Assembly (NCBI GenBank): GCA_000727475.1
Contig: KL647305.1
Coordinates: 1,156,788 to 1,220,787, forward strand
Source of the DNA: Sarcocystis neurona
Lineage: Eukaryota > Apicomplexa > Conoidasida > Eucoccidiorida > Sarcocystidae
DNA length: 64,000 bases
Direction of reading: 5' to 3'
In this document: one piece after another, positions 44,150 to 56,759 of the stretch
Numbering within the stretch: position 1 is the first letter of the stretch
Layout of the letters: each line of letters starts with the position of its first letter
The notes under the pieces: model-generated
Told to the model about the DNA's origin: nothing
The model's database searches: none
Seen by the model: the letters and a program-made list of their open reading frames with translations, nothing else
Position numbers and translations under genes: made by a program

Positions 44150-45660
44150 CTATGTTTCACACAGTCGCGAACCTCCCAATAAATTAACATCTTAATTCAG
44201 CTGCAGGTGTAATATATATATATATATGTGCAGCTATAAAGAGGGTGAAACTAATTAACCTCAAAATAAGAACACACCGTTTAGCGGATAATGAGCGCAG
44301 ATTCACACACCTGACAACCATCAAAGCGAAAGACAGAAACGCTTCGTCTGTACAGCTAAAGTGACTGCTTAGACAGCGGCGACAGCAGCCGCACAGCCGC
44401 CTGAGGCAGACTCAAAGTAATAAATATATATATATATATATACCTACATATACATGTGTATACACTTACTTATATATATCTCTATATATATGTTTACGTG
44501 GTCATATACCTTTATAGTACCTACGCGAGTATACGTTCACGGACGACTACTGGAGAACAGGTATTTCTTCCTCTCCCTCTGTCTCTCTATGCAAATGGAG
44601 ATACCTGTGTAGATATATTATGAATACGTATATATATGTACATAAATATATACATATATATATATATGTATGCGTGTGGGTATATTGACAATGTCCGCAT
44701 GAATGGAGGGGTAAGTATAGAATGGGGGGTAAGTACACACGTACTGTTACGGGCATATGCGTCTGCGAATGCCAGAATTCGTATTCTTGCACCGCTGAAG
44801 TATGAATCTCTCTCCCTTTCACATATTGCACCAACCTTGGTGCAAGGCAAAGTTAAAAGTGTACTTGCGGGTACTGATATACTAGAAACATCTGCACACT
44901 TGTATCACGCGTATATGTTATTGTGACTTAGTGGAGTTCCCGAGTGCAACGCTTATCCCCATAGTGCATTCTATCTCAACACATGCGTATGCTTTATTAT
45001 AATCCTTGTGCCCTTCGTTGTACTATAAGCGGCGTATTCTACGTAAGGATGCAAAGATACACATACATGATAGGTCCGCTTTGTAATGTTCACCTGTACT
45101 GTGATTCTGCAACCGCCTGTGCAGTAAGGTTGCCGCAAGATATTCGAAAGAAATGAAAATCTACTTCTGAGCTTCCACTTAAAATGTACCCAAGCGTGCC
45201 CCAAAACGGACACACATCATGTACTTTTGTCATTCACAGCAGAATTAACGCCTTTGCAACAACTGTTTCTTCAATCTTGTCGCTGTATATCGCGCGCAAG
45301 AGCAATGTGTATGCAACGCAAATTACAGAGGGCCTACACCTATAGGTACTGCGTTGTACGTTTCGCGCTTCTTGCAAAAGCAACCACTCGATAGTATATA
45401 TAAAGAGAAAGATAGACTTCTATACGAATATGGATAGATGCAAATATTTACACATATCTATATAGTCTCTGTAGGTGAACAAGTAAACGGTGGGAATACT
45501 TATTCTAGAGCAGGCGATTTAAGGCGTACAGATGTGTCTCCATTGTTCGTGTTCGAATAGTTTAGTGTGCAGTCTGAACGTACGTTTGTCGGGGTTACCG
45601 AGGCAAACGAGGGCCTATGAAAATGTCTAGCTACATAAATATTCACGCACACACGTATAA
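44150..45660. other. Repeat-rich stretch without a supported gene
   Basis: AT microsatellites occur at about 44210-44227, 44422-44442 and 44630-44670. Short open frames on both strands carry no domain or paired splice signals. It could hold introns or 5' parts of the minus-strand gene at 43.8-44.15 kb. Confidence 0.45.
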
Positions 45661-45665
45661 ACGTA

Positions 45666-47012
45666 GTGATGCCTACACCGTGCACACTTTCACGTATGTG
45701 TTTTGCAGAAGCAGTACGTCAAAGCCTGAAAGTGTGTTCGTACATAATATACGTCCGTGAAACTCCCCATTCAGTTGCCGAAAAGAGGGCAACTGGAAGC
45801 GTAGAGGAACCCGCACATAGGTGTGCACATAGTACACGTGTACGCATGTTGCTATGGTGCAGGGATGGGCAGGTGAACCCGTTCTACACGAGCCCACGTA
45901 CATCGAGATTGCACGAACAGTGTTACGTTACCGCTTGGCAGGGAAAGCTGTGGTCTTCAAGAGCCATCTTCCCGCTGTACTCGACACTTGACGTATGTTT
46001 TTCGTACCTCTCCCCCTACAAACGTATTCGCCTCCGTGTGTAAAAGGCCGGAAAGGCTCCGTTGAAGCCCCCTAATGCGTCTCTGAATACGCCCGAAACC
46101 TTCAGTTGAACCCGCCTTTTGTTCTCGTGTAACACGTATTCTTCGTACATCTTTAGGTACACAGATTAAGCAGATTAACTATTGGACGCGCCCGCTTGTA
46201 AATTCTTGTGGAGACCGTTGCGCATCGCTTTCGAACGGAGCACATACTTCTGCGTCTAGTTTTTATACGTAGAGAAAGGCGCGCACTGATTCGACGTCTC
46301 GTGATAAGCACTTTGTCGGCACAGCTTCGTAGCACGCAGTCGGGTGATCCTATCACGCAGTGGGATGATTGAGATTTAATTTAAAATCTTGCCGTGAAAA
46401 GCAACCTTTTTTCAGCTACACATGTGTCTTTGTGTTGGGAACTGGAGAGAAGGTAGTCAGCATCTGTTGCACAAATTGAACTGCTTGCAAAGCTTGGAAG
46501 AAACGATTTTCTGTGTTTCATCTGGTAATTCACGTCGCTTTTCTACTTTACTACGCGGTCGGCGCGGGCACTCTTTACTGGTGATGAAGTCCATGTGCGC
46601 GTATGTGGTGCAGAAGGTTTTTCAGTTGCATTACCGTCGTTCGACAATATTTACATGAAGTATAAATGAGGTAGTGACCCAGGCATGTCTTCCCTGTTGG
46701 ACAGTGTGTACGGCTATATATATGTACTATATTGATCTGCATCCAGCCGAATCGCTGGTTATACCGAATTCCGCGTCGGATACGCCTGTACAAGAAACAA
46801 GCAGTCAGAAGTCGTCCACACCTCTTGTAGATGTTGGTCTTCTGCGTACGTTCTCTACAATGCTACGCATACAGCAGAGTGACTAAGGCGGTGAAACGAT
46901 GTAACATAATAAGCACTGAACCACCGGAAAATGCAACAGAATCAATTCACGAAGTCTCTTCGGAGCAGCAGTCCACTGCTGAAGTTTCTGTGCATCCAGA
47001 GGATGACTAAAA
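45666..47012 (+). CDS. Probable multi-exon gene, incompletely resolved
   Basis: Exon-like blocks on the plus strand: about 45770-45821 (AEKRATGSVEEPAHR before GTGTGC); 46157-46199 (TQIKQINYWTRPL before GTAAAT); about 46216-46370 (RTEHILLRLVFIRRERRAL, then ISTLSAQLRSTQSGDPITQW to TGA); about 46493-46523 (LEETIFCVSS before GTAATT); about 46622-46655 (VALPSFDNIYM before GTATAA); 46744 onward (AESLVIPNSASDTPVQETSS); and a Ser/Glu-rich end (STEPPENATESIHEVSSEQQ ... HPEDD) stopping at TAA near 47010. Some junctions agree in phase, others do not, and one block has two plausible frames. I do not recognise a family. Confidence 0.35.
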
Positions 47013-47825
47013 TGTACGGAGGAACAGTTAGTGACACCCCGAGTAATTGTATTAGAGACAGTGCCTCAGGGTTCTTATTACATGTAAAAGCAGAAGTCGC
47101 ATCATGACGTGGGTCACCAGGTGGTGCCGCTCACCACGAGTCCAACTTCTCCTGCATCCTACGTAGACCTTTCGCGTGAATCACAGTAAGAAGCCTGTTA
47201 TCCGTATATGACACTCTCGAAGGCTTGCTTCTTCCTTCACATTTACGTACAAAAATTCATCAGGGCACGGTGTCAAGTCATACACACAGCTATACGCGTG
47301 TACATACATACGTACACATATGTGTGTGTACATATACATATATATATATATGTACGGCTGTTGCCCTGTACACGTCTGGTGTACGTGAAGACGCTGACGT
47401 GTTTTCTGCACGCTGGTATACGACCTCTTTTTAACAGTGTGTGCAAGGCATATGCGAGAATGCTTATCCTTGTATAACTACATGTGTACGCGTGTCCCCT
47501 GTCAACAGAGAAGTCACCTTTCCATCCACACGCGCGTACGTGTATAACTAGGTGTAGGTCCACCTGTGCGTACATCCTTGTGTGCGACGGTGGCGAAGAA
47601 AGCAAGCATCTTTCCTGATATACAATACTTCAAAGTGCACATGTCGCATTTACATCTATAAACACAGGGGTATATCTATCATCTTTGTAGCCCCACACAG
47701 GTGTATACCTATCATCTTTGAAAGCTCACAAATTTCCTCATATACTATGTCTATGTGTGTGAGCATACATTCAAGTGACGTAAAACTGCCCTTGTGAGTT
47801 AGACAATAGAAGGTCTACAGAAACG

Positions 47826-49165
47826 TTACCACACGTAGAAGTCAACAAGAGGTCCGGGAACTGGCAGCTTCCCAGGACGGACGTGAACAAGTTGGTGCCC
47901 TTCGAGTACCCAGTGAAATATCTTTGTCACAGAGCAGAGGGATGTCGCACGCAGTGCTTTCCACAGTGCTGGGCGTAAGCGGACATCATTTAGCGTCTGT
48001 TTAAGCAAAACAGTAGAAGGTCGCAGGCGTGCGAAGGTGAGTGTGTGAGAGGCATTGCACGCCTCGAGCATCCGGAGGAACTGCTGGAATGTCGTCGAGC
48101 GTCACGCGTCGTTGCACTGACCAGCACTCCTATATATATATATACACTTACTCTCAGCACGCCGATGAAAAGCGACACCGAATGGGTACCAACACGCCCA
48201 GCAGGGATTTCCCAGTGCATGCACAGAGGTGTAGCAGCATTTACGTGGATACGCAATTAAAGAACCGCGTGGTCGTGTGTGTTTATGTATTTATGCAGGT
48301 ACGTGCGCATGTATGTATCCATGTAGGCACGTATGAACGTATGTACGTACGTACGTATGTGTGAACATATGTGTGTACGCATGTATATATGTATATATAA
48401 ATATAATTTACGTGCGTACTTGACTGCATGGACGGATATCTTCGCACCGGGAGTACAGTTCCGTTGTGTTCGCATATATGTAAAGTGTGCACGAACGCTT
48501 GTGTACGTGTGTAGGTGCATGTGAGAGTTCCAGTTGTTGTTTGCATGCGCCGGAGGGAGGTTGCCAGGTCAGCTGCGGACGCTGATAAATGCACATGCAT
48601 TCGGCAGAAAAAACAGCCTTTCAATCGTAAAGTGCTGGCTTATAACGGAACTCCCACAAGCTGTTGATCCGGTGTGGCCTGTACCCGTTTTGTCATTCGT
48701 ATTTCTTCCCGCTGACTGCACTCGTAGGAGAAATATGACTGAACGTGTGCGCCAAGCGCACTACAGTTGTTCCCCTGCCAAAGAGAAGACACTCGTTTAT
48801 ATTTCTTGATTCGTCCGTCGAATGTTGCAGCTTGTCACCGAAAGATTTCTTACTTCTGTCCTCTGTCTCCTTCAGTCTTTTCTCGACTGAGTGCGGTTGT
48901 ACGGCATTCGCCTCCTCAATGAGCACTGGCTCTCCCTGAGTCCCTCGTCGTCTTCTGTCTGCGGTGCCACCTCGTCTTCCCGTGCCATACTACTTCGTTC
49001 CATCCTAAGTCTATATGCGTTTTCCTCTTCGCAATTATGTTGGTGGCAACACTCTTGCGCAGATCGTAATGTTGAAGTGCGTGAAGCCCGTTGCCTTCGT
49101 CCAAAGTGCTGCATCTGAGCGCGCACGTGTTCTGCAGCGGTCATCACGGATGAGCACACGCACAC
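47826..49165 (-). CDS. Probable multi-exon minus-strand gene, unidentified
   Basis: The last exon is 48083-47826: acceptor GACATTCCAG, then QFLRMLEACNASHTLTFARL, a stretch with RPALWKALRATSLCSVTKIF and the end PGPLVDFYVW at TAA. Upstream, a frame from about 49143 to 48872 reads MTAAEHVRAQMQHFGRRQRA and an acidic stretch (EDEVAPQTEDDEGLRESQ); overlapping it in another frame 48926-48693 reads IEEANAVQPHSVEKRLKETE and a Ser-rich tail. The two overlapping frames cannot both be coding over the same bases, so at least one junction is missing. No domain is recognised. Confidence 0.4.
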
Positions 49166-49169
49166 ACAA

Positions 49170-50339
49170 TATTCCTGATAATTGGAGGCAGCACAACTTG
49201 TACATATGTTAGCCGAACTAAACGTGAGCGACGGAGCATCACTCTGTATCAGTATATCGGTTCATACTATAGTAACACGTTAGGGGCAGTATGCCTGTGG
49301 AGCAACTGCTACTCTTTCAGCTGACGTACGCCGCAATTCCGTATGCCTCCAGGACTTATTGGAGTGGTTTCATTACACGAGTGGGATACAGATAGGACCG
49401 CCGCACAATTTTGCTGCAGAGCGTCCCTCGAAAATGCGCAAAAAGTCCCACAGGAGTGGCGGTGTGCCCTTCCTCTCCGTCAGTTTGTCCTACTTCGCAA
49501 GCAGAAGTGCACATGTCGCGTGAATCCCAAAGAGAGACCATAGAGGGACGTCATCACTAATTTGCCGCCTTCGTAACCGTTGTCTCTCTCTTTATCGCCG
49601 TATACACGTTAACTAGGAGCAGTTTTTCTACGAACGTGGATCTGCACAGGTGTGCCTCTTAGCCACACGACATTTTGAACGTATCTAGCTCCGTCAAGGG
49701 CGTGTAAAGGAAGGGAAGGATGTGGGCGATGCCACTCCTCTGTGTGTAAGCAAGGTGTCTTTTGCTTAGACGACATTTTTTGTGTACCCCACTTTACTCA
49801 GCAGATGCATTCCTCAAAGGCGTAGCAGCCTGGCTGTTCACGTGCTGAATACCTTTCCGTCTCTTTCCCTGTCTAGATGAAGATGCACATGTCTGAGCGT
49901 GTGCGTAGCTCATCGACGCTGCGCAGACGCCCTGAGACAATGCACGTAGATGATACGTTTGCGTGTGTGTTATAGAATGCGCGATTCTCCCCGGCACCGT
50001 CCGTGAACAGCTTGGATGTACATGTCTGCGTATACCTACCTATGTGCATAGATATCGAAGGCTAATGTATACACATGTATCTATACCTGGCCGTCTGTAG
50101 AATTTCACACACATTTATACTCGTGTCCTCTGAGCTTGGCATGCGCCTGCACGGCCGTTTTGGCGGTTGTATGTGTGGGTGGGTGTGTGTGTGTCTCTCT
50201 AATAGCGCACAGAGTTGTCATATGTGTAACGTCCTCGCGCCTGAGTGGCATCTTTTGAGTCTCGTCTCGTAGTCTTGTCTTCTTTTTCTCTCGCTCTTGT
50301 TGCTTTTCTTCCTTGTCAACCCCTGTCTTCCTCCACAAG
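49170..50339. other. Spacer upstream of prefoldin 5
   Basis: One block (49343-49543) is open on both strands with protein-like composition, but neither frame has paired splice sites, so I make no call. The 100 bases before 50340 are pyrimidine-rich (TCTCGTCTCG, CTTCTTTTTCTCTCGC), as expected for the 5' leader of the prefoldin gene. Confidence 0.4.
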
Positions 50340-50444
50340 ATGGCTTCTTCCGCAGCCTCCTCGCGACAGCAGCAGCCCGCGGTGGTAGACGTGGCGTCAC
50401 TGAGTCTAGAACAGCTTGTGGGACTGCAAAGAGATCTCGAAAGT
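50340..50444 (+). CDS. PFDN5: Prefoldin 5 exon 1
   Basis: Thirty-five codons from ATG to donor GTAAGC. A short Ser/Gln-rich leader is followed by the start of the first helix (LSLEQLVGLQRDLES), which matches the position of the family motif before the first coil. Confidence 0.9.
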
Positions 50445-53400
50445 GTAAGCAAATCATTTCCGTTTGTCGAGGGGAATTGCCTTGTGGTCGAAGAAATCTG
50501 TTCGTGTTGAAAGAGAATGTTTTTTCATTTTCTGTTCTTCCCGAGTAACTCCGTCGTCCGTTGTTCAAGTCAACTGGCGGACTTCTCTGTTTCACTTCCA
50601 CCACGAATTATTAGCGTATTTCTGGCGTTTATGTTCGTTTCCGCCTGTCCCTGTCTTCCCCAGATCCTTGTCGTGTTAATTTCTCTTTCTCTTCGGAGGA
50701 GCGTTTCCTCACATTTCCCACTGGGTGAAAAAAGTGGCCCTAAAGAAATTCGCCAGTCACCACAGTACCGTAAACTGCTCCTTCTGTGTTGGAGGCAGGT
50801 ACCCGTATATTTGTCTACATATGCCTCTACGTACATGCGCACACATTCTGAATATATTGGTCTGCGTGTAACGTATTTGGAGCACGTAGACAGCAGATCT
50901 ACTTAAACAGAGAGAGTTAAACACCCACGTCAACGAAAACTCCTGCGCGTAGCTCTCTAGCAATTCGAGAAAGTCTGAGCCATTTCTGCAGACTTTTTGG
51001 TTTCCGGAACGCACCTTTTCTGTAGAAAAGTACGAATCTATACATGTATCTATGAATGTGTAGGCGCGCACAGAAGTTCGCGTCCGCACGTACGCATATG
51101 CATCAGTGGGTACGCGTAAGTGACTGCGTGTATAGTATTTCAAAGGGAGGCACAGACCCGTCTGCACAGAAGCGTCAAAGTTCGTACGACTTGCACACAT
51201 TCATGCACACAGATAGATACATGCATGCGCCTGTGTTTAAAATTGCCCAGGCGTGTATTTAATTCGAGGTGCCATCCCAGTGCAGCCTCTGAATACGCAC
51301 CAATACCACCAAAAGGTCTACCGTCTGTGGGTGTGTGCTTGTGTACATGTGTTGTACGTAAGTGTGTGTGTGTGTGTATATGTATATATACACTTGTGTA
51401 CGTCTATATGCGTGTGTGTGTATGTGAGGCTGCAGGAAATTCAGAATTTGAGCGTGCACCTGCGGTCGCTGCGCTTCGCGAAGAACAAGCTGCAGGAGTC
51501 TCGGGAGGCGCTGCAGCTTTTCTGCGGCCTTGACAGCAGCGGTAGCAAGCAGCAGCAGCATGGGGACGAACAAGCAGCAGGGAAGGGCGAAGACAGCACT
51601 CTGGAGAGCACGTCAGGAAAGAGAGACGGGGAAGAAGAGGACAAGAAAGACGACGGAAAAGAAGACGAAGAACAGATGGAAGTGCTCGTTCCCTTGACAG
51701 GCTCCCTCTACGTCAAAGTATGCGAAGCCTGCATGCGTGTGTGTGCCTGTACTTATTACTGTGTATACGTAGACATCCGTAAATATGAGTCCTTGCACGA
51801 AGATCCAGAATCACACGTCGACGGTGAGTCTATATATTTCCTTTTCGTTCCGATACGTGTCTGGATTTTCCGTCGAGATCCGTATTTTGTTTATACACAG
51901 ACACGCCCCTACAGGCTTACACATGTAGACATTCATATGTATATATGCGTATGTATACACACACGTGCAACTCTCTGCAAACCTATGCGTGTCTCTGCGC
52001 GCTACACACGTGTATGCGGCGGAGGCAATCCGTGTGTCATCCGGACGCAATGTATGCGTGCTTATATTGCAGGGGTTGCCTGGCGGCGGCTTGAAAGAAG
52101 CACATGTGTACTCTGGGCCTGTGTGTCTAGGGGCGATGTCGTCGGTGAAAAGGCAGCAGTTCCGCGGTGTCTACTTGTTTCTACTCTCTCTGCGTCTCGC
52201 TACCCTCTATCCGCGTAGTCTTTGGTTCGCTTCGTCGAAGAGAAAGCGCGGGTCGACTGTGTAGATGTGGTGTTCTTACACGTGCCCAGAAGTCGTGTTA
52301 ATGGCACTGTAGTGCTGCGCGGCAGAGGAACGGCCGGCTACCCACGTATTCTCTGAGGATTCTCTGCATGTAAATCCGTGTGGACGTAGGTGGCAATTTG
52401 CATATACATTCAGTTGTGCACCGGAACACGTGGGCTGCCACACAAATGTGTACAGACAAATGTGTATACACATCCATGTGCGGCGGAGCAAAGAGGTGCC
52501 GGCATACGTATGATGCAAATGGCTTTGTGTGTGTTCGTACAGCTATATACGTGTCTGAAAGAGTGGGGGGGGCACAATACTTTTCTGTCTTAACGCCCGT
52601 GTTGCCGTACATGTAGATATCTGTACACGTGAAGCTGATGTACGTATACGCATATGTACACATCCACGTGCATCTGGCATTGTGTATATATGTGTGTGTA
52701 TGTGTATAGTTTTACCTGTGTGCAGATAACGGAGAACATACGTACAACTTCGATGCCTGTGTGTGGTATGTGGTAGAGATGAGGGACGAACTCGTTGGAC
52801 ATGCGTATGTGCCTCGTACCAAATGTTTGGTGAGGATTGTGATTCGTTTCCAGAGCAGACAGGCAATGTGTTCGCATCCATCCTCATAAACAAGATCAGT
52901 CGTGCTTATATATATATATATATATATCACATAGGGTGCGTGTTTGGCTTTGGCTTGTATGTGTGTCTATTTTAAACGACTCTTGGGACGGAATCGCCCA
53001 CGATTGAAACGAGCTAAAAATTACCTGCACGTGTATGTTTAACCACTCTTCCCTTGTCGCTTCCAGGAAAGGAGATTCCCCGACACTTGCCTGAAAACGC
53101 CTGTGTGCGTTGCTGCTCTTGTTGCAGGGACGGCTGACGACGCGTGAGAAGCTCCTCGTAGACATTGGGACGGGCTACTGGATGGAAAAAACAGGAGAGG
53201 AAGCCAACGTGAGGCTTGAACGGTAAGTCATTTATATACACGTATATACATCTGCTTGAGAATATCTCTCACATATATATGTGCACCAGCGTGTGTGCAT
53301 ACTTCGGACTCGACGGTTACCGTCTCTAATATACGTTACTGCAAGTGTGAAGGTATCCGTGTGTGGACGCGTGAATGTGTATATTCATTGCTGGACACGC

Positions 53401-55229
53401 GTCTATAATTGGATATGCGTATATATATATGTATATATTAACGTGGTAACTTGAATGCGCATACACGTACACGTGTACATTTGTTATCGAGTAGAGAGCG
53501 GTAATACCAAGTTCTTAGTCGACTGTTAAGGGAAGACACGTCAAGTCTCTGCAGTATCCCGATAGTTGGTGAAAACAAGTGTCGTAAGTTTACACACGTT
53601 TGCATATCGATGCGTCCGAGTAATGTGTGACGAGAGTCGGTGTCTATCCGCCGTATGTGTTTGTATACGCGTGTTAGTATTACATGTCCGTGTCTGTCCG
53701 TGGACGGCTGCACTTGAATATGTCTGAACAACCTGTGTCAGCTTTTGTTTTAATGAGTATATGCATGTACGAAGGGAAACGCTAGCCCATTTGAAAAGTA
53801 TACAACGGATGAACTGATAAGTATGCGTACAGCGTGCGCTGCACGAGCCGTGTTGCCGCCTTACATTGTGCAGCAGTAGCTGCGGTGCGCGAGGCGCTCT
53901 GCAACCTCAGCAGCCGGCTGCTGCTTTCGTGAAAGGACTTCTTCTGCAGCAGCGTATACGGGACGTTGCGGAAGTCACGAATTACAGTGCCTGCTACCGA
54001 AAGTGAAGCGGAAGATGTGATGTACGTCGCGTTTTGTCTGCAACCGACGCATATTGTCTTTGAACGTGAGTGTGTATCTGTACGCGTAGATATAGATATG
54101 TGTGTGTATAAGACGTGTGTGTATAATCGTTACTTGAGTGCGTATCTGGACGGGTATACATATATAGGGTATGCTTGTGTACCCACATGTGAAGAGGTGT
54201 ACCCACGCACAGGAATTCCATGTGTCTGTTCGCTTGCGTGAATGGGTGAGTGTGAAACTTCTTTTGTTGTGCTTCGCAGGGTGCCCTGTTGGCATCGGGC
54301 CCCCTGTGGTGCGTGTGAGCGTCTGCTTGTGTGCGTGTGCATGCGTCTGCGTATATATTTCTGTATGAAGTATGTACCTACGAATTTTCCTCTCCCAGCG
54401 CGTACATGTGCACGGGCGCGTGTCAGTACGTGGGTGCCCAGCAAGCCACCAGCGCTTCTGTTTATTTACGGGGGCGCTCCTCGAGCTTGCGTGCAAGGCG
54501 AGATTCATATCGGCGTAATGCGGTAAGCGTGAACAGTTTACGTGGAGTTTCTGGGCCGGCATACACACATCTTACACGTCTGTGTATGCACCTATGTGGA
54601 CACGTGCAGCGAACACGCATCTACTACACGTGTATACATCTGCGTGTGTACTTGCGCATGTCCATAAACCACGCGTGCCTGTGAAGTCGTTGGCTGCGGC
54701 TGCGAAAGTCCGAAACGTGACTGAGGCGGTAGGGAAGGTGGGCAGTGTAGTTCTGTACGTCTTCGCTCTGTATGCTTGCGTGTTGGTGTATTGATGACTT
54801 GTAAACGGATAGTAAACGCAAGAGAACGGGGTTTCAGAAACTGTTGACGTACTATCCGTCTGGCTGTGTATAACTTTTATATGCCTCTGTGTTAAGTCTA
54901 GTGTCATCATTACATATGTGTGTGCATCTGCGTACGTGGCGCAGCATGCGGGATAGTGTACAGCAAGGAGATCGCCAGCGTCATAGTGACAGGGCCTTGC
55001 TGGACGTCGTATTGCAGTCACGTGGCAGTAGCCGCTAAATGCGTTTGGTCTCTGTTCATGCAGGACATCTGGGAAAGTCAACGAGCAAGTAACGAAAGTG
55101 GAGAGAGTTATTTTGGAGAAACAGCGACAGGCAGAGGCGTCTCGCACGCTTATTCAGCAGAAGTACTTGCAGCAGCAACTGCTGCAGCAACAGCTGCTGC
55201 AGCAGCCAGGCGCGGGCGGCAACAGATAA
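50340..55229 (+). CDS. PFDN5: Prefoldin subunit 5, four exons
   Basis: An alpha-type subunit of the hexameric cytosolic prefoldin chaperone, which captures unfolded actin and tubulin and hands them to the CCT chaperonin. Exons 50340-50444, 51436-51717, 53128-53222 and 55064-55229 give 215 residues; all three junctions agree in phase. Order of parts: first helix with LSLEQLVGLQRDLES joined to EIQNLSVHLRSLRFAKNKLQ; an acidic insertion of about 45 residues; the beta-hairpin region VLVPLTGSLYVK joined to GRLTTREKLLVDIGTGYWME; second helix VNEQVTKVERVILEKQRQAE; and a Gln/Leu-rich end. The signatures LVPLTxSLYV and VDIGTGYxxEK are those of PFD5. Other family members have about 150-160 residues; the extra length is the insertion and the Gln-rich tail. 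The start codon is the only ATG in frame close to the first helix. Confidence 0.93.
51436..51717 (+). CDS. PFDN5: Prefoldin 5 exon 2 with acidic insertion
   Basis: Ninety-four codons between GAGGCTGCAG and GTATGC, phase 0 at both ends. It holds the rest of helix 1, then a Gln/Gly/Glu/Asp/Lys-rich insertion (from about residue 68 to 114, with EEEDKKDDGKEDEEQ), then the first strand VLVPLTGSLYVK. Animal and fungal PFD5 have only a few residues at the insertion point. Confidence 0.92.
53128..53222 (+). CDS. PFDN5: Prefoldin 5 exon 3
   Basis: Ninety-five bases between CTTGTTGCAG and GTAAGT, ending in phase 2. It encodes LLVDIGTGYWMEKTGEEA, the hallmark strand and turn of PFD5, and the first residues of the second helix. 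Confidence 0.94.
54399..54522 (+). CDS. Coding-like block in prefoldin intron 3, possible alternative exon
   Basis: The block lies between CCTCTCCCAG and a good donor GTAAGC and is open for 41 codons, including CQYVGAQQATSASVYLRGRS and a basic end. It starts in the phase that exon 3 leaves but ends in phase 0, whereas exon 4 needs phase 2; inclusion would push exon 4 into its Ala-rich frame. So it is either an alternative exon with a different C-terminus or an exon of another gene. A second exon-like block (about 54951-55021) sits just before exon 4. Confidence 0.35.
55064..55229 (+). CDS. PFDN5: Prefoldin 5 exon 4
   Basis: The exon follows TGTTCATGCAG, opens with one base completing an Arg codon, reads KVNEQVTKVERVILEKQRQA and a Gln/Leu repeat, and stops at TAA 55227-55229. 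This is the second long helix of the prefoldin fold; the Gln-rich end is an extension. An Ala-rich frame over the same bases is a by-product of the CAG repeats. Confidence 0.9.
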
Positions 55230-55871
55230 AACGTAGTCCTCCGATTTCCGCACCATTTATGGGGTGGAGGACACATTGTACACTTACGTATACTTGTGTG
55301 TCTATCTGCATCTGGTAGAAGACGACCAGAAACATTCACAGGGATGCGTTCGTAGATATTCCATATTCTTTGTGAGCTTTAGCAAAAGAGCATCTAGCGT
55401 CCCTGCAGAAGGCTGTCTGTTCTTGCATCGCGACGCGTACAAATCGGAGGTTCTGCTATTAAGCTGCGTGGATGCTACGGTGAACGCATTCTCTCTCTGC
55501 TATCCTATTACACGCATGTACAGATATTTATCTCGCCAGCGATCGCCTCTCTGAACTGCGTTTTATGTATTACGTGTTGCGACGCAGGCGCAAAGAGGCA
55601 GGCACACACACTAAGGGTTACATTCGAGAATCTTCTTGCCTCTCTTATCAAATGCCGACCGATGCGCTTGAATGCATGTCAGGTGCTGGCCACTCGAGAT
55701 TTTACGTGTTCACGCCAGATGCGCACACAGGGATACCTACAGCCGTCTGGTTTTGCGTGAAGCTTTTCTATATGCATAATAATGCCTGTGTCCGATCCAC
55801 TTGAAATACACGCACGTTAGTGAGTAGCATTCACGTGAAAGGGGACAAGAAGCCGTCACTCCCACCGCGAC

Positions 55872-56750
55872 GTGCCCCTCTTGCCCCGTCTATTTGATGC
55901 GAACTCTAGATACCGCTACAGCAGCAAGAGCAGGTGCAGCAGTAGGAGCAGCAGACACGACAGCATCGCTGGAGAGCGCAACGTGCTGAGTGGGTCACAC
56001 GTGTCGTTTCCCGATGGCCCGCTGTGCCGAACACGGATAAATGGCTCTGCATAGTCGCGTATCCGCTTGTGTCCTTCCTGCCGCTCTAGCTCGTCTTGAA
56101 GGCTTCGGTCTTCGTGCACCACATCTCAAAATCCCCACGCGCGTCCTCCGGTGTAGCGGAGTGTGAAAGGGTGAGTGTGCGTACTGCACCTGGAGGATAC
56201 ACGCATCCGTTGACCTTTATGTGTAAGTGCGTGTGCGTGGGCATGTATGTGTGCGCATATACATTTTTATACATATATATATATATATATATATTTATAT
56301 ACGTGTATGTACTCACACCTGCGCGTACGTATACCGTTTTCCGTTAACTTTATATTCGTCGCCCTCATTCACCTCTTAAGCTTGTATGCACGTTTATACG
56401 TATATGTGCAGATCTGTGGTACAGGTGTAACTGGGGTTGTCTCTTTCAGTGCATGTACTTGCCGAGGGCCTGCGGAAACGTCGACCATTTCTTTGGTGTG
56501 GGGCGGTGCAGAGTCCAAGATGCATCATTGCTGCACTGTGTCAGCGTCAGCCTGTTTAAGAAGCAGTGATGGTGGATCGTATGATTTTTGTGCTCACTTA
56601 TCCCCTACTAGCGTCAGCTCGAACAACGCGGAAATTCAGTGGGGTACTGCCGTAGAAAGAAGCGAATGCAAGACAGAGCGTTTTTGCTGGCGTGCCAGGC
56701 GGAGTGGAAGCGTTGGTGGGGACATGTGGTGAAATTCCCCATGAGTAGGC
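55872..56750 (+). CDS. Exon-like blocks of an unidentified plus-strand gene
   Basis: Block 56090-56170 lies between TGCCGCTCTAG and GTGAGT and reads LVLKASVFVHHISKSPRASS plus VAECER, phase 0. Block 56450 onward follows TCTCTTTCAG and in phase 0 reads PRACGNVDHFFGVGRCRVQD to TGA at about 56566. A third block near 56640-56730 reads GYCRRKKRMQDRAFLLACQA and EWKRWWGHV before GTGAAA. The first two join in phase; the third does not. The minus strand is also open over 55916-56122 (LERQEGHKRIRDYAEPF), so strand is not certain. No family recognised. Confidence 0.3.
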
Positions 56751-56759
56751 GGACCCGTG

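Noticed and set aside
50218..50604. Minus-strand 128-codon basic frame
   Set aside because: Antisense of prefoldin 5 exon 1 and its pyrimidine-rich leader; no support of its own.
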